From Seohaeicola_A nanhaiensis (GTDB lineage Bacteria; Pseudomonadota; Alphaproteobacteria; Rhodobacterales; Rhodobacteraceae), in assembly GCF_042654245.1 (NCBI RefSeq), contig NZ_JBHSGI010000009.1, positions 124,001 to 188,000 on the forward strand: a stretch of 64,000 bases of DNA, given 5' to 3'. The notes below the pieces were generated by a model. The model made no database searches. It was not told where the DNA came from and worked only from the letters and a program-made list of their open reading frames with translations. A program made the translations under genes and the position numbers. Positions within the stretch are counted from its first letter, which is position 1; every line of letters begins with the position of its first letter. Shown here in pieces: positions 17,956-26,742 of this stretch.

Positions 17956-18087
17956 CTGGCGCCTCTCCTCCACTGCGGCCCCCGTCTTACACAAGGGCGG
18001 GCGGGGTCACAACGGATATGCGTTTTCGCCTTTCGCGGCGGTGCCCGGGTTTGTAAGGTCCGCCCGTTCAGAACAGCGGGGGTGCGG

Positions 18088-20724
18088 GTGTCGAACGTCA
18101 CGCCGATGATGGCGCAATATCTCGAGATCAAGGACGGGCATAAGGACGCCCTGCTGTTCTATCGCATGGGCGATTTCTACGAGATGTTCTTCGACGATGC
18201 TGTCGCCGCCTCGGCCGCGCTGGACATCGCGCTGACCAAGCGCGGGCAGCACCTGGGGCAGGATATACCGATGTGCGGCGTGCCGGTGCATTCGGCCGAG
18301 GGGTATTTCCTGACGCTGATCCGCAAGGGGTTTCGCGTGGCTGTCTGCGAGCAGATGGAAGACCCGGCCGAGGCGAAGAAACGCGGCTCTAAATCGGTGG
18401 TTCGGCGCGAGGTGGTTCGGCTGGTCACGCCCGGGACGCTGACCGAGGATTCGCTGCTGGAGGCGCGGCGGCACAACTTTCTGGCCGCCTTCGCGCAGGT
18501 GCGGGACGATGCGGCGCTGGCCTGGGCCGATATCTCGACTGGGGATTTCCATGTGATGGAGATCGACGCGGCCCGCCTGTCGCCGGAACTGTCGCGGCTG
18601 GCGCCGTCGGAACTGGTGGTGGTCGACAGCCCCGATGCGCCCCACGCGCTGGCCGAGGATCTGGGCGTGGCGCTGTCGCAACTGGGACGCGCGAGTTTCG
18701 ACAGCACCGCGGCGCAGGGGCGGCTGTGCAATCTGTTCGGTGTGGCCACACTGGACGCCTTCGGCACGTTTTCGCGGGCTGAGGTTTCGGCGATGGGGGC
18801 GCTGGTCGACTGGCTGGACATCACGCAGAAGGGCAAGCTGCCGCTGTTGCAGGTGCCCGTGCGCGAGGCGGCGTCGCGCGTGGTGCAGATCGACACGGCG
18901 ACGCGGCGGAACCTGGAACTGACGCGGTCGCTGTCGGGCGGGCGCGAGGGGTCGCTGCTGTCGGTGATCGATCGGACGGTGACGCCGGGGGGCGCGCGGC
19001 TGCTCGAACAGCGGGTGTCCAGCCCCTCGCGCGATCTGGCGCTGATCCACGACCGGCTGGATGCGCTGGATTTCGCGGTGGCGGAGACGCGGTTGGCCGC
19101 CGATCTGCGCGAGGCGTTGAAGAAGACGCCCGATCTGGACCGCGCGCTGTCGCGGCTGGGGCTGGACCGGGGCGGCCCGCGCGATCTGGTGGCGGTGCGG
19201 TCGGCGCTGGAGCAGGCTCGCGCCATCGTCGCGCGCTGCGAGGGGTGCGAGCTGCCGCGCAGCCTGGCGCAGGGGGCGCGCGATCTGGTCGGGTTCGACG
19301 CGCTGACCGCCGAGCTGGATGCCGCGCTGGTGGCAGAACCGCCGCTGCTGGTGCGCGACGGCGGGTTCATCGCGCGCGGCTATCACGCCGAGCTGGACGA
19401 GGCGGTCGCCCTGCGGGACGAGGGCCGGTCGGTCATCGCGCAGATGCAGCAGGAGTATATACGCGACACCGGCATCAACTCGCTGAAGATCAAGCACAAC
19501 AACGTGCTGGGCTATTTCATCGAGACGACGGCCACCCATGCGGAGAAAATGCTCTCTGCGCCGCTGAACGAGCGGTATATCCACCGGCAGACCACGGCCA
19601 ACCAGGTGCGGTTCACCACGGTGAAGCTGTCCGAGATGGAGACCCGTATCCTGAATGCGGGGAACCATGCGCTGGAGCTGGAAAAGCGGCTCTACGAAGG
19701 GTTGAGGCAGCAGGTTCTGGCCGAGGCGCCGCGGCTGTTGCAGGCCTCGCGCGCGCTGGCCGAGCTGGATCTGACGACGGCGCTGGCGGATCTGTCGCGC
19801 GGCGAGAACTGGTGCCGGCCGAAGGTCGATACCTCGCGCGCGTTCCGGATCGAGGGCGGGCGGCATCCGGTGGTGGAGCGGGCGCTGCGCCGAGCGGGCG
19901 AGACCTTTGTCGCCAACGACTGCGATCTGTCGGCGAGCGACGGCGCGGCGATCTGGCTGCTGACCGGGCCGAACATGGCCGGTAAATCGACCTTCCTGCG
20001 GCAGAATGCGCTGATCGCGCTGCTGGCGCAGGCGGGCAGCCATGTTCCGGCGGATGCGGCGCATATCGGGCTGGTGAGCCAGCTGTTCAGCCGGGTCGGT
20101 GCCTCGGACGATCTGGCGCGAGGGCGGTCGACCTTCATGGTCGAGATGGTGGAGACGGCGGCGATCCTCAATCAGGCCGACGACCGTGCGCTGGTGATCC
20201 TGGACGAGATCGGGCGAGGGACGGCAACTTATGACGGGCTGTCCATCGCTTGGGCGACGCTGGAACATCTGCACGGCCAGAACCGCGCGCGAGCGCTGTT
20301 CGCGACGCATTACCACGAGCTGACCGCGCTGGCGGGCAAGCTGGAAGGCGTCGAGAACGCGACGGTCAGCGTGAAGGAATGGCAGGGCGAGGTGATCTTC
20401 CTGCACGAGGTCAAGCAGGGCGCGGCGGACCGGTCCTATGGCGTTCAGGTCGCGCAGCTGGCAGGGCTGCCGGCCTCGGTGGTCGCGCGGGCGCGCGTGG
20501 TGCTGGAGGCACTGGAGAAGGGCGAGCGCGAGGGCGGCGTGAAACCCAAGGCGCTGATCGACGATCTGCCGCTGTTCTCGGCGGCGGCGCGGGTCGAGCC
20601 GGTGAAGGAGAAACCCGCCGCCTCGCCCGCGCTCGACATGCTGGCGGCGCTGCATCCCGACGAGCTGACCCCGCGCGAGGCTTTGGAGGCTTTGTACCGG
20701 CTGAAGGATGCGGCCGGGGGCTGA
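18088..20724 (+). CDS. mutS: DNA mismatch repair protein MutS
   Basis: An 878-residue mismatch-recognition ATPase. The N-terminal domain has LFYRMGDFYEMFFDDA, with the Phe-x-Glu wedge that inserts at mismatches. The C-terminal ATPase has TGPNMAGKSTFLRQ (Walker A), LVILDEIGRGTATYDG (Walker B and signature) and LFATHYHELT. The GTG at 18088 gives the usual start TPMMAQYLEIK; the reading frame stays open upstream, but that DNA is maeB on the other strand. A hairpin follows at 20747. MutL is not in the window. Confidence 0.95.
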   Translation: MSNVTPMMAQYLEIKDGHKDALLFYRMGDFYEMFFDDAVAASAALDIALTKRGQHLGQDIPMCGVPVHSAEGYFLTLIRKGFRVAVCEQMEDPAEAKKRGSKSVVRREVVRLVTPGTLTEDSLLEARRHNFLAAFAQVRDDAALAWADISTGDFHVMEIDAARLSPELSRLAPSELVVVDSPDAPHALAEDLGVALSQLGRASFDSTAAQGRLCNLFGVATLDAFGTFSRAEVSAMGALVDWLDITQKGKLPLLQVPVREAASRVVQIDTATRRNLELTRSLSGGREGSLLSVIDRTVTPGGARLLEQRVSSPSRDLALIHDRLDALDFAVAETRLAADLREALKKTPDLDRALSRLGLDRGGPRDLVAVRSALEQARAIVARCEGCELPRSLAQGARDLVGFDALTAELDAALVAEPPLLVRDGGFIARGYHAELDEAVALRDEGRSVIAQMQQEYIRDTGINSLKIKHNNVLGYFIETTATHAEKMLSAPLNERYIHRQTTANQVRFTTVKLSEMETRILNAGNHALELEKRLYEGLRQQVLAEAPRLLQASRALAELDLTTALADLSRGENWCRPKVDTSRAFRIEGGRHPVVERALRRAGETFVANDCDLSASDGAAIWLLTGPNMAGKSTFLRQNALIALLAQAGSHVPADAAHIGLVSQLFSRVGASDDLARGRSTFMVEMVETAAILNQADDRALVILDEIGRGTATYDGLSIAWATLEHLHGQNRARALFATHYHELTALAGKLEGVENATVSVKEWQGEVIFLHEVKQGAADRSYGVQVAQLAGLPASVVARARVVLEALEKGEREGGVKPKALIDDLPLFSAAARVEPVKEKPAASPALDMLAALHPDELTPREALEALYRLKDAAGG

Positions 20725-20742
20725 GCGTTTCGCGTGAAACGC
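20725..20742. other. parS-like near-palindrome after mutS
   Basis: GCGTTTCGCGTGAAACGC differs from the parS core GTTTCACGTGAAAC by one base in the centre. It lies just past the mutS stop codon, about 6.6 kb from the perfect parS. It may be a weak ParB site or simply part of the 3' region of mutS. Confidence 0.35.
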
Positions 20743-20746
20743 AAAC

Positions 20747-20768
20747 GCCCGCCGGAGGACCGGCGGGC
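20747..20768 (+). terminator. Hairpin terminator between mutS and grpE
   Basis: GCCCGCCGG pairs with CCGGCGGGC around a four-base loop, followed on the plus strand by GCTGTTTCTT. On the minus strand the stem is followed by GTTTGCGTTTC, so it may serve the convergent genes in both directions. Confidence 0.7.
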
Positions 20769-20790
20769 GCTGTTTCTTATCCGATTGCGC

Positions 20791-21366
20791 TCAGGACGCC
20801 GGGGTCGACGAAACGCCGACCTGGGCCGGGCGCAGCAGGCGGTCGTGCAGCAGGAAGCCTTCGGCCGCCACCTGGATGATGTCGCCGGCGCGGGTGCCGG
20901 GCAGCGGCGCCTCGAACATCGCCTGGTGCAGCTTGGGGTCGAAGCGGTCGCCGACCTGCGGCGCGATGACCTCGATCCCGTGCTTGGAGAAGACGTTGAG
21001 CAATTCGCGCATCGTCAGCTCGATCCCTTCGAACAGGGCGGCGTTGGCGGCGCGCTGTTCCTCGTTCGCGGCTTCCATCGCGCGCTTCATGTTGTCGAAC
21101 ACGGGCAGCATGTCGCGGGCCAGCTTGGTCCCGCCGTATTGTTCGGCTTCGCGGCGGTCCTTTTCCCAGCGCTTGCGCGCGTTCTCGGTCTCGGCCAGCG
21201 AGCGAATGAAGCGGTCGCGGTAGTCGTCCCGCTCGGCGCGGAGCGCTTCGAGTTCGGACTCGGACTCGTCGTCGCTGCTGCCAAAGCCGGCAAGTTCGTC
21301 GGCCAGTTGCTGGCTTTCGGCCTCGGTCATCGGCTCGTCAGCCTCGGTTTTCTTCGGTTCTGCCAT
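20791..21366 (-). CDS. grpE: Nucleotide exchange factor GrpE
   Basis: A 191-residue co-chaperone that releases ADP from DnaK. It has an acidic N-terminus, a long helical region (LEALRAERDDYRDRFIRS), and the family motif GIEVIAPQVGDRFDPKLHQA in the C-terminal beta domain. It follows hrcA by only 3 bp on the same strand, forming the classical hrcA-grpE pair, so it is presumably transcribed from the hrcA promoter. Confidence 0.95.
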   Translation of the reverse strand: MAEPKKTEADEPMTEAESQQLADELAGFGSSDDESESELEALRAERDDYRDRFIRSLAETENARKRWEKDRREAEQYGGTKLARDMLPVFDNMKRAMEAANEEQRAANAALFEGIELTMRELLNVFSKHGIEVIAPQVGDRFDPKLHQAMFEAPLPGTRAGDIIQVAAEGFLLHDRLLRPAQVGVSSTPAS

Positions 21367-21369
21367 TCT

Positions 21370-22440
21370 TCACCTCTCGCCGTGATCCGTCACCATGCGC
21401 CCGAGCAACTGCGCGGTGTAATCCACGATGGGCACGATCCGCCCATAATTCAGTCGGGTCGGGCCGATGACTCCCACGGCACCAATGATCTTACGGTCCG
21501 CGTTCATATAGGGAGAGACCACCAAAGAGGAACCCGAAAGTGAGAAAAGTTTGTTCTCTGACCCGATAAAAATGCGCACCCCGTCGCCCTGTTCCGTGAG
21601 GTCCAGAAAGGCGGCGATATCGCGCTTGCGTTCGAGGTCGTCGAACAGGCTGCGGATGCGTTCCAGTTCCTCGGCGTGATCGCCGCCGCTGAGCAGATTC
21701 GCCCTGCCCCGCACGATCAGCCGGCTGGTGTCGTCGCCCTGTGTCTCCCATGCGGCGAGGCCGCTTTCCACCATGGCGGCGGCCAGCGAATCAAGTTCCT
21801 GCCGGCGGGCGGAAATCTCGCGCTGGATCAGGTCGCGCGCCTCGGTCAGGGTGCGCCCGTCAATCAGGGCGTTGAGAAAGTTCGCCGCCTCGCGCATCGA
21901 GCTGGGGGTCTGGCCGGGGGGCGGCGAGAACAGGCGGTTTTCCACGTGGCCGTCCGAGAAGACCAGCACCACCAGCGCCCGGGTGGGATTGAGCGAGACG
22001 AATTCGATGTGCTTGAGCGCGGCCTCGTGTTTCGGGGTCAGCACCAGCGAGGCGCTGTGGGTCACACCGGAAAGCGCGGACCCGACTCTGTCGAGCAGGC
22101 TTTCGACATCGCGGGCGCCGTCGGTCACGGTGGATTCGATCCGGGTGCGGTCGGCTTCGGACAGATCGCCGATTTCGAGCAGGCCGTCCACGAACATGCG
22201 CAGGCCCAGCTGCGTGGGGATCCGCCCGGCACTGACGTGCGGGCTGTCGAGCAGGCCGAGAAATTCGAGATCCTGCATCACGTTGCGGATGGTCGCGGCG
22301 CTGACCTTTTCGTTCAGCGTGCGGGTCAGCGTACGGCTGCCCACCGGCTCGCCGCTGGCGAGATAGGATTCCACCACCCGGCGGAAGACCTCGCGCGAGC
22401 GGTCGTTCATCTGCTGCAGAAGTTGCGGAGCGTCGGGCAT
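21370..22440 (-). CDS. hrcA: Heat-inducible transcription repressor HrcA
   Basis: A 356-residue repressor that binds CIRCE operators of chaperone genes. The N-terminal winged helix is seen in EPVGSRTLTRTLNEKVSAAT and IRNVMQDLEFLGLL, followed by HVSAGRIPTQLGLRMFVD. The ATG at 22440 has GGAAA upstream; the frame continues without support to 22542. It is first in the hrcA-grpE unit and divergent from rph. I found no clear CIRCE inverted repeat (TTAGCACTC/GAGTGCTAA) between hrcA and rph, so autoregulation is not evident here. Confidence 0.93.
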   Translation of the reverse strand: MPDAPQLLQQMNDRSREVFRRVVESYLASGEPVGSRTLTRTLNEKVSAATIRNVMQDLEFLGLLDSPHVSAGRIPTQLGLRMFVDGLLEIGDLSEADRTRIESTVTDGARDVESLLDRVGSALSGVTHSASLVLTPKHEAALKHIEFVSLNPTRALVVLVFSDGHVENRLFSPPPGQTPSSMREAANFLNALIDGRTLTEARDLIQREISARRQELDSLAAAMVESGLAAWETQGDDTSRLIVRGRANLLSGGDHAEELERIRSLFDDLERKRDIAAFLDLTEQGDGVRIFIGSENKLFSLSGSSLVVSPYMNADRKIIGAVGVIGPTRLNYGRIVPIVDYTAQLLGRMVTDHGER

Positions 22441-22556
22441 CGTCACATTTCCAAGGCCGGTGGGCAGTAGACCGGCTTGCCACGGAAAGGTCAATCGGAC
22501 TTGCATCCAACGTCGTGCCGGGGGATATCCCGGCGCAGCCAAGCGAGGACTGACCG

Positions 22557-23270
22557 ATGCGACCTTCCGGACGAGACTTAAGCCAAATGCGCAGCATTTC
22601 CATAGAGACGGGTGTGACCCGTCATGCGGAAGGCTCGTGCCTGATCAAGGTCGGGGACACGCATGTGCTGTGCACCGCCACGCTGGAGGAGCGGGTGCCG
22701 CCGTTCATCAAGGGCACCGGACTGGGTTGGGTCACTGCCGAATACGGGATGCTGCCGCGTGCGACGAATACGCGGATGCGCCGCGAGGCCGCGACCGGCA
22801 AGCAGGGCGGCCGCACGGTCGAGATCCAGCGGCTGATCGGCCGTTCGCTGCGCGCCGGCGTTGACCGGGTGGCGCTGGGCGAACGTCAGATCACCATCGA
22901 CTGCGACGTGCTGCAGGCCGATGGCGGCACGCGCTGTGCCGCGATCACCGGCGGCTGGGTCGCGCTGCGGCTGGCGGTGCACAAGTTGATGAAGGCCGGG
23001 ACCGTGATCAGCGACCCGCTGACCGACCATGTCGCTGCCGTCAGCTGTGGCATCTATGCCGGGCAGCCTGTGCTGGACCTCGATTACCCCGAGGACAGCG
23101 AGGCCGGCGTTGACGGCAACTTTATCCTGACCGGCGCGGGGCATCTGGTGGAAGTGCAGATGTCGGCCGAGGGTTCGGTCTTTTCGCGCAGCCAGATGAA
23201 CACGCTGCTGGATCTCGCCGAGAAGGGTGTCGGCGAACTGGTCGCCGCGCAGAAGGCGGCGACGCAGTGA
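22557..23270 (+). CDS. rph: Ribonuclease PH
   Basis: A 237-residue phosphorolytic 3'-5' exoribonuclease that trims tRNA 3' ends. It begins MRPSGRD, the usual start. TRHAEGSCLIKVGDTHVLC and GRTVEIQRLIGRSLRA follow, and the catalytic aspartates lie in ITIDCDVLQADGGTR. An AGCGAGGA ribosome site precedes the ATG. Its stop overlaps the rdgB start (GTGA). The order rph-rdgB-hemW, divergent from hrcA-grpE, is standard in alphaproteobacteria. Confidence 0.95.
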   Translation: MRPSGRDLSQMRSISIETGVTRHAEGSCLIKVGDTHVLCTATLEERVPPFIKGTGLGWVTAEYGMLPRATNTRMRREAATGKQGGRTVEIQRLIGRSLRAGVDRVALGERQITIDCDVLQADGGTRCAAITGGWVALRLAVHKLMKAGTVISDPLTDHVAAVSCGIYAGQPVLDLDYPEDSEAGVDGNFILTGAGHLVEVQMSAEGSVFSRSQMNTLLDLAEKGVGELVAAQKAATQ

Positions 23271-23878
23271 GCCGACGGTTTACCGGCGACCGGCTGCTGG
23301 TGGCGACGCATAACGCCGGCAAGCTGGAGGAGATGCGCGCCCTGCTCGCCCCCTTCGGCGTGCAGGTGGTGGGCGCGGCCGAGATGGGGCTGGCCGAGCC
23401 GGATGAGACGGAAGCCACCTTCGTCGGCAATGCGCGGATCAAGGCCCATGCCGCCGTTAAGGCAACCGGGCTGCCCGCGCTGGCCGACGACTCGGGCATC
23501 GAGATCGACGCGCTGGGTGGCGCGCCCGGGGTCTATACCGCCGATTGGGCCGAAACGCCGAACGGGCGCGATTTCGTCATGGCGATGGAGCGCACGCACC
23601 GCGAACTGGAGGCGATCAACGCGCCACAACCGCGCCACGCGCGGTTCTGCTGCACGCTGGTGCTGGCCTGGCCGGACGGACATGACGAGGTCTTTACCGG
23701 CGTGATGCCCGGCCGCGTGGTCTGGCCGATGCGGGGCGACAACGGGCACGGCTACGATCCGATCTTCATCCCGGCCGGTCACGATGTGACCTTTGCGGAA
23801 ATGGAGACGGCCCAGAAGAACCGGATCAGCCACCGCGCCGACGCGGTGGCGAAGCTGGTGAAAGGCTGTTTTGGCTGA
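23267..23878 (+). CDS. rdgB: dITP/XTP pyrophosphatase (RdgB/HAM1 family)
   Basis: A 203-residue house-cleaning enzyme that hydrolyses dITP, XTP and ITP to monophosphates. Motifs: LLVATHNAGKLEEM (substrate loop), LADDSGIEIDALGGAPGVYT (metal and base site) and GHGYDPIFIPAG. It starts with GTG, overlapping the rph stop by 4 bp, and its own end overlaps the TTG start of hemW by 8 bp, so the three genes are tightly coupled. Confidence 0.94.
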   Translation: MSRRFTGDRLLVATHNAGKLEEMRALLAPFGVQVVGAAEMGLAEPDETEATFVGNARIKAHAAVKATGLPALADDSGIEIDALGGAPGVYTADWAETPNGRDFVMAMERTHRELEAINAPQPRHARFCCTLVLAWPDGHDEVFTGVMPGRVVWPMRGDNGHGYDPIFIPAGHDVTFAEMETAQKNRISHRADAVAKLVKGCFG

Positions 23879-25028
23879 GGACTGGCGCAACGGGGGCTTT
23901 GGCCTTTACGTCCATTGGCCCTTTTGCGAAGCCAAATGCCCTTATTGCGACTTCAACTCGCATGTCGTGCGCCACATCGATCAGAACGCCTGGCGCGACG
24001 CTTATCTGAGCGAGATCGCCCGGGTTGCCGCGCTGACGCCCGACCGGGTGCTGAATTCGATCTTTTTTGGCGGTGGCACGCCCAGCCTGATGGCGCCCGA
24101 GACCGCCGCCGCGGTGATCGAGGCGGCGCGCGGGCACTGGCGCTTTGCCAATGACATCGAGGTCACGCTGGAGGCCAACCCCGGTTCGGTCGAGGCCGGG
24201 CGGTTTGCCGGCTATCGCGATGCCGGGGTCAACCGCATCTCGATGGGCATTCAGGCGCTGAACGATCCGGACCTGCGGCGGCTGGGGCGGATCCACACGC
24301 TGGCCGAGGCGCGCGCGGCGTTTGACGTGGCGCGCGGGCTGTTCGACAGGGTGAGTTTCGACCTGATCTATGCCCGGCAGGACCAGTCGCTGGAGGATTG
24401 GGAGCGCGAGCTGACCGAGGCGCTGGCGATGGCGGTGGATCACCTGTCGCTCTACCAACTGACGATCGAGCCCGGCACCGCCTTTGGCGACCGGCAGGCG
24501 CGGGGCGGGTTGCGCGGCTTGCCCGATGAAGATCTGGGCGCGGAGATGTATGACCTGACGCAAGAGATCTGCGAAGCCGCCGGGATGCCGCGCTATGAGG
24601 TGTCGAACCACGCACGGGACGGCGCGCAATCGCGGCACAACCTGATCTACTGGCGCTATGGCGATTACGCCGGGATCGGGCCCGGCGCGCATGGGCGGCT
24701 GACGCTGGGCGGTCAGCGCCACGCGACGGAATGCCCCCGGATGCCGCAGGCCTGGCTGGAGGCCGTGGCGCGCGGCAGCGGCGAAGATCTGCGCGAGGCG
24801 CTGAGCGGCGCGGAACAGGCCGAGGAATATCTGCTGATGGGGCTGCGGATTTCCGAAGGGATCGACCGTGCCCGCTATGCCGCGTTGGCCGGGCGGCCGC
24901 TGTCAGAGGCCGCCGTGGCCGAATTGGTCGAACTGGGTATGATCGAGGCCTCAGAAACCAGTATTTCCGTGACTTATCAAGGGTTTAACCTGTTGAACCG
25001 GGTGATCGCGCGGCTGGCCGGGGCCTAG
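23871..25028 (+). CDS. hemW: Radical SAM protein HemW (haem chaperone, HemN-like)
   Basis: A 385-residue radical SAM protein. The cluster motif CEAKCPYCDF (CxxxCxxC) lies at residues 18-27, followed by FFGGGTPSLM and SMGIQALND. HemW lacks the extra N-terminal cysteine of true oxygen-independent coproporphyrinogen oxidase HemN and is thought to deliver haem. The only sensible start is a TTG inside the end of rdgB; no ATG or GTG lies upstream of the cluster motif in frame. It converges on parB with a 4-bp overlap. Confidence 0.9.
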   Translation: MAEDWRNGGFGLYVHWPFCEAKCPYCDFNSHVVRHIDQNAWRDAYLSEIARVAALTPDRVLNSIFFGGGTPSLMAPETAAAVIEAARGHWRFANDIEVTLEANPGSVEAGRFAGYRDAGVNRISMGIQALNDPDLRRLGRIHTLAEARAAFDVARGLFDRVSFDLIYARQDQSLEDWERELTEALAMAVDHLSLYQLTIEPGTAFGDRQARGGLRGLPDEDLGAEMYDLTQEICEAAGMPRYEVSNHARDGAQSRHNLIYWRYGDYAGIGPGAHGRLTLGGQRHATECPRMPQAWLEAVARGSGEDLREALSGAEQAEEYLLMGLRISEGIDRARYAALAGRPLSEAAVAELVELGMIEASETSISVTYQGFNLLNRVIARLAGA

Positions 25029-25915
25029 TGACCCCCCAGCATCTGGCAGAGACGATCCAGCTCTTCCAGCGTGCCGTATTGGATCGTCAGCCTTCCCTTT
25101 TCGCCGCCCGGTTCGTGGTGCAGCGTGACTTTCATCGAGAGCGCCGCCGACAGATCGCCTTCGAGCGCGCGGGTGTCAGCGTCTTTTTCCGGATCGGGCC
25201 GCGCTTTGGGCGCCGTCGCCTGCGGTGCGGGCTGCTGGGACTTGCGCGCCAGTTCCTCGGTCGCGCGCACCGACAGGCCCTTGGCGATCACGATCTTGGC
25301 CAGTTCGAGCGGGTTCTGCGCGGTGATCAGGGCGCGGGCGTGACCGGCCGAGAGCTTGCCCTGCCGCAGCATCACCTGTACCTCGTCCGGCAGGTTCAGC
25401 AGGCGCAGCAGGTTGGCGATGTGGCTGCGGCTTTTGCCCAGGGCCTCGGCCATGCGTTCCTGCGTATGCCCGAACCGGTCCATCAGCTGCCGATAGCCGG
25501 CCGCCTCTTCCACCGCGTTCAGATCGGCGCGCTGGATGTTTTCGATGATCGCGACTTCGAGCACTTCGGTGTCGTCGAAATCGCGCACCAGGACAGGCAC
25601 CTCGTGCAGCTGGGCCATCTGCGCCGCCCGCCAGCGGCGTTCGCCGGCGACGATCTCGAACTTGCCATCGGCGACGGCGCGCACGATGAGGGGCTGAATG
25701 ATACCCTTTTCCTTGATCGAGGCCGACAGGTCGTTCAACGCATCGGGTTCGAAATCGCGCCGCGGCTGGTTCGGGTTGGCTACCAGCCGTTCGATGGGCA
25801 CCAGGCGATCCGGTCGCGCCGGCGCGTTGGGGTTCGTGGAATCGTTCGGTGCGGAGATGTCACCCATGAGGGCCGACAGCCCCCGACCCAGCCCGCGCGG
25901 CTTTTTCTCTACCAT
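25025..25915 (-). CDS. parB: Chromosome partitioning protein ParB
   Basis: A 296-residue centromere-binding CTPase clamp. The N-terminus KKPRGLGRGLSALMG is the ParA-contact end. The CTP-binding motifs are LIVRAVADGKFEIVAGERRW and ENIQRADLN. The parS-reading helix-turn-helix is in MAEALGKSRSHIANLLRLL, and a C-terminal dimer domain closes the protein. AGGAGGAC precedes the ATG, 17 bp after parA. Its likely targets in this window are the parS site at 27305 and the variant at 29207. Confidence 0.96.
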   Translation of the reverse strand: MVEKKPRGLGRGLSALMGDISAPNDSTNPNAPARPDRLVPIERLVANPNQPRRDFEPDALNDLSASIKEKGIIQPLIVRAVADGKFEIVAGERRWRAAQMAQLHEVPVLVRDFDDTEVLEVAIIENIQRADLNAVEEAAGYRQLMDRFGHTQERMAEALGKSRSHIANLLRLLNLPDEVQVMLRQGKLSAGHARALITAQNPLELAKIVIAKGLSVRATEELARKSQQPAPQATAPKARPDPEKDADTRALEGDLSAALSMKVTLHHEPGGEKGRLTIQYGTLEELDRLCQMLGGH

Positions 25916-25932
25916 CGGTCGTCCTCCTGTCG

Positions 25933-26742
25933 TCAGGCCGCGGCCTGGCTGCGTTTGTTCACCAGCTCTGCGGCCAGTTCGCGATAGGCCATCGCCCCCT
26001 GCGAGCGCGGGTCATAGGACAGCACCGGCATCGCAAAGGATGGTGCCTCGCTGACCCGGACGTTGCGCGGAATCACGGTCTGGAACACCAGATCGCCGAG
26101 ATTGCTGCGCGCGTCTTGCTCGACCTGCTGCGACAGGTTGTTCCGCCGGTCATACATCGTCAGCACGATACCTTCGATTCGCAGCCCGGGGTTGGCGGTC
26201 TGGCGCACTTCGCGGACGGTCAGCATCAGCTGCGAGAGACCTTCGAGCGCAAAGAACTCGCTTTGCAGCGGCACCAGGACTGAGTGCGCCGCCACCATGG
26301 CGTTAACCGTAAGGATGTTCAGCGAGGGCGGGCAGTCGATCAGCACGTAATCGAAGGAGAAACTGTCGATGGCGACCTGGCGAAGGGCGTCATGCAGGAG
26401 AAAGCTGCGCTTTTCGTTCGAAATCAGTTCGATATCGGCCGAGCTGAGGTCCACCGTGGCCGGAACGATGCTGAGCCCGGCGATGGTGGTGGGGTGAATC
26501 ACCTCGCTCAGCGGGGCGTCATCCAGCAGAAGATCGTAGGTTGTGTATTCGCGGTCGTCCCGTTCGATCCCGAGCCCGGTCGATGCATTGCCCTGCGGAT
26601 CGAGATCCACCACCAGTACATGTCGCCCCAACTCGACCAGAGCGGCAGCCAGGTTGATGGCGGTGGTGGTCTTGCCAACGCCGCCCTTTTGATTGGCGAC
26701 GGCGATGATTCTGGGCCCGGACGGGCGTGTGGGGTCAGACAC
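25933..26742 (-). CDS. parA: Chromosome partitioning ATPase ParA
   Basis: A 269-residue deviant-Walker ATPase that forms the nucleoid gradient pulling ParB-parS complexes. It has ANQKGGVGKTTTAINLAAAL (Walker A with the signature lysine), VVDLDPQGNAST (A') and YVLIDCPPSLNILTVNA (Walker B). It starts with GTG, preceded by GGAG at six bases. The start overlaps the rsmG end by 8 bp, so mnmE-mnmG-rsmG-parA-parB form one continuous leftward unit. Confidence 0.96.
   Translation of the reverse strand: MSDPTRPSGPRIIAVANQKGGVGKTTTAINLAAALVELGRHVLVVDLDPQGNASTGLGIERDDREYTTYDLLLDDAPLSEVIHPTTIAGLSIVPATVDLSSADIELISNEKRSFLLHDALRQVAIDSFSFDYVLIDCPPSLNILTVNAMVAAHSVLVPLQSEFFALEGLSQLMLTVREVRQTANPGLRIEGIVLTMYDRRNNLSQQVEQDARSNLGDLVFQTVIPRNVRVSEAPSFAMPVLSYDPRSQGAMAYRELAAELVNKRSQAAA

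Noticed and set aside
16015..18087. A very long open frame upstream of and in frame with mutS, giving a protein of over 1500 residues.
   Set aside because: This DNA is maeB on the opposite strand; high GC leaves antisense frames open. The predicted sequence is biased (Arg, Gly, His) and matches nothing. MutS begins at 18088.
22441..22556. A CIRCE operator between hrcA and rph.
   Set aside because: No TTAGCACTC-N9-GAGTGCTAA or close variant is visible.
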